Under the pieces are notes generated by a model, which saw only the letters and a list, made by a program, of their open reading frames with translations, made no database searches and was not told the origin of the DNA. Shown in pieces: positions 62,654 through 64,000 of a DNA stretch of 64,000 nucleotides. The stretch is from Paramecium pentaurelia (taxonomy: Eukaryota; Ciliophora; Oligohymenophorea; Peniculida; Parameciidae), in contig CAJJDO010000017.1 of assembly GCA_905183005.1 (NCBI GenBank), positions 126,516-190,515 on the forward strand, given 5' to 3'. The stretch's first letter is position 1. Every line of letters begins with the position of its first letter. A program made the translations under genes and the position numbers.

Positions 62654-64000
62654 TCAATTCTAGAATAACTTTTATACTTTTAAAAATAATTCTTTGGTTG
62701 TTTCAATATTCTCTAAGTGATGTTCAACTTAGGATTCTATAATTCCAGCAAATGTAGATTCATATTCTTTAAGATTAACTTAACCATCTTATAAAATTAA
62801 GTTTGGTTATATTTCCAATCTTCTTGGAAACTTATTTTAAATAACAATATTTCTATAATTAAGGAATTAATCATTAACAGCAGCTAAATTACTAAAGAAT
62901 TGAACACCTTCATTTCCAGCTCCAATTGATTTAAATACTTATAAATGTAATATTAAATTAGAAATAGCTTTCTTACCAGTTGTATATAATTTAGATTAAT
63001 CAAATTTAAAATGCATATATGGTTTACCGTTTTATTGAGTTTCTGTAATTTTAATAATTTCTGGATCTTCTCGTATTAATGATTATAAAATAACATTTCT
63101 AGCTAAAACATGTGCTTAACCCCATTTTTTTTATTCTGGATTATAAAATTCTAATCCTTAAACAGCTCTATGAACAACAAAAAGCCAACCTGCAAATACA
63201 GTATTTCTTCTTTCTTCTTCTGATTATTTTGGTAAAAGCAATTTAACAACATCATCATAAGTAGATAAATATAATGCAGTAGCATCAGCTTTACATTCTT
63301 CCATAGCTCCTGAAAATTCACCAAATTTTGAATGCCATTATTCACCATGATTATAAAATGAATCAACTTTTTGATTTGTTAATGGATTAATTGTATTTTC
63401 AAGATTGAAATTTAAATTACCATCCTTATCTTTCATGAATACTTTACCAGCACCATGACCTATCAATTCATGAAGTGCAACAATCAAGAAAATAGCTTCT
63501 GATTAATATTTATGAAATATATCTTAATCTGTTTCATCTAAAAATTTTATAGATTCTTTTGATAATTTTCCTATTGTATTACCTAAATTAACATTCTTAA
63601 ATCCTTCAGTTTATCTTATATCATCATAATTTGGTATATTAATACCTAATGGTGTACCAGAACTAGCAAAAGCAAGAACTTCTAATGAAGTAAAATCTGG
63701 TCTTTTATATACATCAACTTCAAATTCTTTAGGCCATGGTAAATACTTAATGATATCTTCAGCTTTATTCACTAATTCATTTAACAAAGCACTTTCTTCT
63801 TTGTTAACTACAGCTACAAAGCCTTCCCATTCAGCACGAACTTTTAATGGATCCAAATAAGTCTCAATAAATCCTATATTTGTTTCAATAACTGGTCCTT
63901 TATCTTTAATCCAATGTCTCTATGATTATTTATGCAATTCAACATCTCCACTCTTAAAATGATCAATATATGCTAATATCATGTTCTTTTGATTATCATT
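62654..64000 (-). CDS. DPP3: dipeptidyl peptidase III (3' part; start outside window)
   Basis: Zinc exopeptidase of peptidase family M49 that removes dipeptides from N-termini. 448 C-terminal residues are present, unspliced. About 250 or more N-terminal residues lie beyond position 64000, judged by the family length of about 700. The zinc site HELIGHG (the HELLGHG motif unique to M49) is followed about 56 residues later by [11 protein letters not shown], which supplies the third zinc ligand. Other landmarks are [20 protein letters not shown] and a C-terminal helical domain. All catalytic residues visible here are intact. Confidence 0.95.

Noticed and set aside
1..64000. Operon, phage, transposon or CRISPR content
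   Set aside because: Genes are spliced, eukaryotic and on mixed strands; no terminal inverted repeats, transposase or regularly spaced repeats were seen.

Overview
This is eukaryotic nuclear DNA from a ciliate, most probably the macronuclear genome of a Paramecium. Four signs point there. Reading frames are continuous only if TAA and TAG are read as glutamine and TGA is the sole stop. Nearly every gene is cut by tiny introns (about 19-32 nt, GTA...TAG, sometimes ending AAG or GAG). The DNA is very AT-rich, with genes packed on both strands 20-600 bp apart. Several products are typical of ciliates: a trichocyst-matrix-type protein, a Cys-rich secreted protein and many ciliary proteins. The species call is an inference. 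Gene models were built by hand. For each spliced model I checked that total length minus introns is divisible by three; exact starts remain predictions.

Layout. 1-1463 is gene-poor. 1464-15455 holds a giant ubiquitin-specific protease, an SLC25 mitochondrial carrier, two small unknown genes, a methyltransferase, a cyclin and an AGC kinase. 16282-20406 holds ribosomal proteins uS5 and uL13, a PhoD-type membrane phosphatase and a CFAP97-domain protein. 20456-23084 is a head-to-tail trio of paralogous genes of unknown family. 23706-29858 holds a DNAAF1-like dynein assembly factor, two small genes, a protein kinase and a sperm-tail PG-rich protein. 30189-38848 holds unknown genes, a MORN protein, an ankyrin/coiled-coil gene with an in-frame upstream neighbour, a small CxxCxGxG protein, a Cys-rich secreted protein and a TRAPPC6-like subunit. 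39810-45359 encodes a roughly 1800-residue secreted protein of repeated beta-sandwich domains. 45455-50561 holds a three-repeat Myb protein with polyglutamine, a CDGSH iron-sulfur protein, a C2 membrane protein and a PHPT1-like histidine phosphatase. 50604-64000 holds a CNG/HCN-type K+ channel, an IQ-DH-PH-PX-FERM RhoGEF, a CRAL-TRIO protein, a secreted unknown, exosome subunit RRP4, a trichocyst-matrix-type protein and the 3' part of dipeptidyl peptidase III.

Neighbours are mostly functionally unrelated, as usual in eukaryotes; there is no operon logic. A loose theme is ciliary and cortical cell biology (DNAAF1, CFAP97, PG-rich, MORN, channel, C2, RhoGEF and trichocyst genes). I saw no tRNA, rRNA, CRISPR array, transposon or telomere repeat.
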